DNA of 51,701 nucleotides from Proteobacteria bacterium SG_bin9. GTDB lineage: Bacteria > Pseudomonadota > Alphaproteobacteria > Rhizobiales > Xanthobacteraceae. Numbering within the stretch: position 1 is the stretch's first letter; each line of letters begins with the position of its first letter. The position numbers and the translations under genes are program-made. Shown here one piece after another: positions 50,338 to 51,701 of the stretch. The stretch spans positions 1 through 51,701 of the forward strand of contig LWDM01000080.1 in NCBI GenBank assembly GCA_002083525.1, read 5' to 3'. Under the pieces are notes generated by a model that searched no databases, had not been told where the DNA came from, and saw only the letters and a program-made list of their open reading frames with translations.

Positions 50338-50892
50338 TTACCGAAGGCCCTCGTAGACCGTGAAGCCGCGCAACGTATTCCAGCGCCGCATCATGCGCGG
50401 GGTCACCAGGCGCGGCGGATGAATATGCCGCCAGGAGGTGAGCTGGAACGCGGTCAGCGGCAGTTCGGCCGGCTCGAACGGGACCAGAAGTCCGGTCAGG
50501 CTGGTGGGCGTGTGGGCGCGGGTGCTGAACGGCAGCAGCAGCAATTCCATCGGCATCGCGCGTCCATCCGCCGCAGTCGCGGTCACGCCGGCGATCGTCG
50601 GCAGCATTTCCTCGGCAACGATGGCAATCAGGTCGGTGATCTCGGTCCGGCTTTGGCCCTCGAACAGCGACGGAAAGCTGACGTTCTTGAGATCCTGGCC
50701 GGTGAGGGCGCAAACCCGCGTTCCGGCCACGCGGAACGGGTAGTCGGAACCGGAATCCGTGCCGAGCACGAAGACGTCCGCCAAAAGATGGCGGACCGGC
50801 TCCGGCGCCAAATCGACCCGGTCGGGGGCGTGCGCCTTGCCGCGCGCCTGATCCCAATGTGCGAAGAACTCACGCGTTGATACGTGCTTCAT
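50338..50892 (-). CDS. PAS-domain protein (PAS_5 type)
   Basis: 184 residues of the alphaproteobacterial PAS-fold family. It opens VSTREFFAHWDQARGKAHAPDR; the PAS core spans LADVFVLGTDSGSDYPFRVAGTRVCALTGQDL and LLLLPFSTRAHTPTSLTGLLVPFEP. No output domain is attached, so it may act through a partner. It is transcribed in the same direction as the PilZ gene, 106 bases upstream of it. The ATG is at 50892. Confidence 0.86.
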   Translation of the reverse strand: MKHVSTREFFAHWDQARGKAHAPDRVDLAPEPVRHLLADVFVLGTDSGSDYPFRVAGTRVCALTGQDLKNVSFPSLFEGQSRTEITDLIAIVAEEMLPTIAGVTATAADGRAMPMELLLLPFSTRAHTPTSLTGLLVPFEPAELPLTAFQLTSWRHIHPPRLVTPRMMRRWNTLRGFTVYEGLR

Positions 50893-51283
50893 GTCAGTCC
50901 TGCCCGGACCGCACCAGCCATGGGACAGTTCTGTCCCGTTTTCTGGCGCGGCCGCCTCCTTTGTTGTTGTGCAGAAGAGGCTTTGCAGCGTCCATGCCGA
51001 TCAGGCGTCTTGGCTTTCTCCGGCCTGCCTTTGTGGCGTTAACGTTAAATTAAGCATGTTCTTTGGGGTTCGCCGGATGCTCGCTAGTGTCCATGCACCT
51101 CAAAGCGGCTGGCTTTTCCAAGGGGCCAGCGGCAGAGCGAACACTTCTTACGGCTGGCGTCGAACAGTCCGGTTGATGTGCGGGGAGGGGTGGGGGTGCC
51201 GATTTTCCGCGGCAACCTCGGAGATGTTGCAGTTCGTATTGCGTATGCAGCATCGCTCCGCGCCGAAAAAAGCCGGCGAATGG
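50893..51283 (+). other. Gap with folded sequence, possible small RNA upstream of a strong terminator
   Basis: About 390 bases with no credible gene. The plus strand contains GCTGGC...GCCAGC (near 51109-51127) and other G/C-rich complementary pieces, and ends in an unambiguous intrinsic terminator at 51284-51311 although no upstream plus-strand gene needs one. That suggests a non-coding transcript. It does not match tmRNA, RNase P, SRP or 6S signatures that I can recognise. The PAS gene promoter is presumably here too. Confidence 0.4.
51039..51053. promoter_or_regulatory. CtrA-like box TTAA-N7-TTAA
   Basis: TTAA (51039-51042), seven bases, TTAA (51050-51053), an exact consensus match. It lies about 147 bases upstream of the PAS gene and just before the putative small-RNA region, so it could serve either. 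Binding is unproven. Confidence 0.45.
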
Positions 51284-51311
51284 AAAGGGAGGGTGGTAAC
51301 GCCCTCCCTTT
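51284..51311 (+). terminator. Intrinsic terminator
   Basis: AAAGGGAGGG (51284-51293) pairs with CCCTCCCTTT (51302-51311), followed by further Ts (TTTATT). A classic rho-independent terminator pointing right, 92 bases before the rhomboid gene, with no plus-strand gene upstream to terminate within 2 kb. Confidence 0.85.
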
Positions 51312-51402
51312 TTTATTGCCCAGCGCGTCCGTCCGCTTGCGCAAGGCAAGCCAAGCCTCCTATGTGGCAGTGCGACATTGGGCGCGACGAGGCTGGTGAT
51401 TC

Positions 51403-51701
51403 TTGAATTCTCCGCGTGAGCCGATTTTCAGTCTTCCCGGAGCGATGACCGCACTGGTCATGGTCCTGGTCGGGATTCACGTGGCCCGCGCGCTGCTTCC
51501 GTCCAATCTCGACCTGCAGGCGATCTGGCTCTTCGGCTTCATTCCGGCGCGCTACGACTCCAGCGTCTTTCACGGCCAGTTTCCCGGCGGCATCGGCGCG
51601 AGCATCTGGACCTTCGTCACCTATGCCTTGCTGCACGCCGATCTGAGCCACATCGGTTTCAACATCCTCTGGTTCCTGCCGTTTGGCAGCGCGGTTGCGC
51701 G
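51403..51701 (+). CDS. Rhomboid family intramembrane serine protease (N-terminal part)
   Basis: The first 99 codons of a rhomboid protease, cut by the right edge. MNSPREPIFSLPGAMTALVM leads into helix 1; LLHADLSHIGFNILWFLPFG is the conserved HxxxN segment of helix 2, whose His and Asn form the oxyanion site. The catalytic Ser lies beyond the window. The start is a TTG at 51403, right after an in-frame stop, with GAGG 11 bases upstream; ATG at 51445 would lose the conserved REPIF segment. Confidence 0.88.
   Translation, partial: MNSPREPIFSLPGAMTALVMVLVGIHVARALLPSNLDLQAIWLFGFIPARYDSSVFHGQFPGGIGASIWTFVTYALLHADLSHIGFNILWFLPFGSAVA

Overview
This window reads as a chromosomal segment of an alphaproteobacterium of the Hyphomicrobiales, most like the Bradyrhizobium / Rhodopseudomonas / Afipia group (Nitrobacteraceae). 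The grounds are its high GC content, a CIRCE-controlled groES-groEL pair, families such as Usg, DUF3126, the CHCC zinc finger and HWE kinases, CtrA-type TTAA-N7-TTAA boxes, and several dispersed palindromic repeats typical of these genomes. No phage, insertion sequence, CRISPR array or plasmid function was seen. The species call is inference.

Layout. 1-940: groEL (cut by the window edge) and groES on the minus strand, with promoter and CIRCE operator. 1138-1303: an unusual paired-hairpin element. 1446-10383: mostly unlinked housekeeping and accessory genes (Usg, a cupin and a DUF1801 protein that both carry histone-H1-like Lys/Ala tails, LysR, an ArsR-SRPBCC pair, a class III cyclase, a CNT nucleoside transporter, an MFS exporter, an SDR). 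10441-14510: a compact minus-strand operon of circularly permuted ATP-grasp, alpha-E, transglutaminase and the proteasome-like Anbu protease. 14536-14703: a second paired-hairpin element with the geometry of the first. 14904-20426: CinA-like protein, thioesterase, Gpt, MetE-type methionine synthase, a DsbA-like isomerase, a quinone reductase and an enoyl-CoA hydratase. 20542-21485: an ECF sigma factor with a small secreted partner.

22556-30325 is a two-gene signalling operon. Its first gene encodes a 2096-residue hybrid kinase with eleven 92-residue HAMP units, a GAF domain, a kinase core and three receiver domains, organised like the fungal group III (Nik1/Os-1) kinases. The second encodes a receiver-PAS-HWE kinase. 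After tRNA-Leu(TAA) come a TetR / MDR reductase / epoxide-hydrolase operon, a lipoprotein, an FAD monooxygenase with a CHCC zinc-finger protein, an unknown membrane protein, hydrolase and GNAT genes, a multi-spanning membrane protein, cysE-DUF3126, a gamma-carbonic anhydrase, an HpcH aldolase, a membrane anchor plus molybdopterin oxidoreductase pair, and a GntR-controlled operon of a phytanoyl-CoA-type dioxygenase and a SAF-domain oxidoreductase. The right end holds a transglutaminase-like cysteine protease, a double PilZ protein, a PAS protein, a possible non-coding RNA region and the start of a rhomboid protease.

The observation I rate highest is the pair of elements at 1138-1303 and 14536-14703. 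Each consists of two hairpins with nearly identical measurements (10-bp outer stem, 15-bp inner stem, 23-26-nt loop, 3-4-nt one-sided bulge, 13-nt spacer, bulges facing inward), yet the stem sequences are almost unrelated. One arm of the second element also resembles a stretch inside the operon next to it. All function calls rest on reading the sequence; no database search was run.
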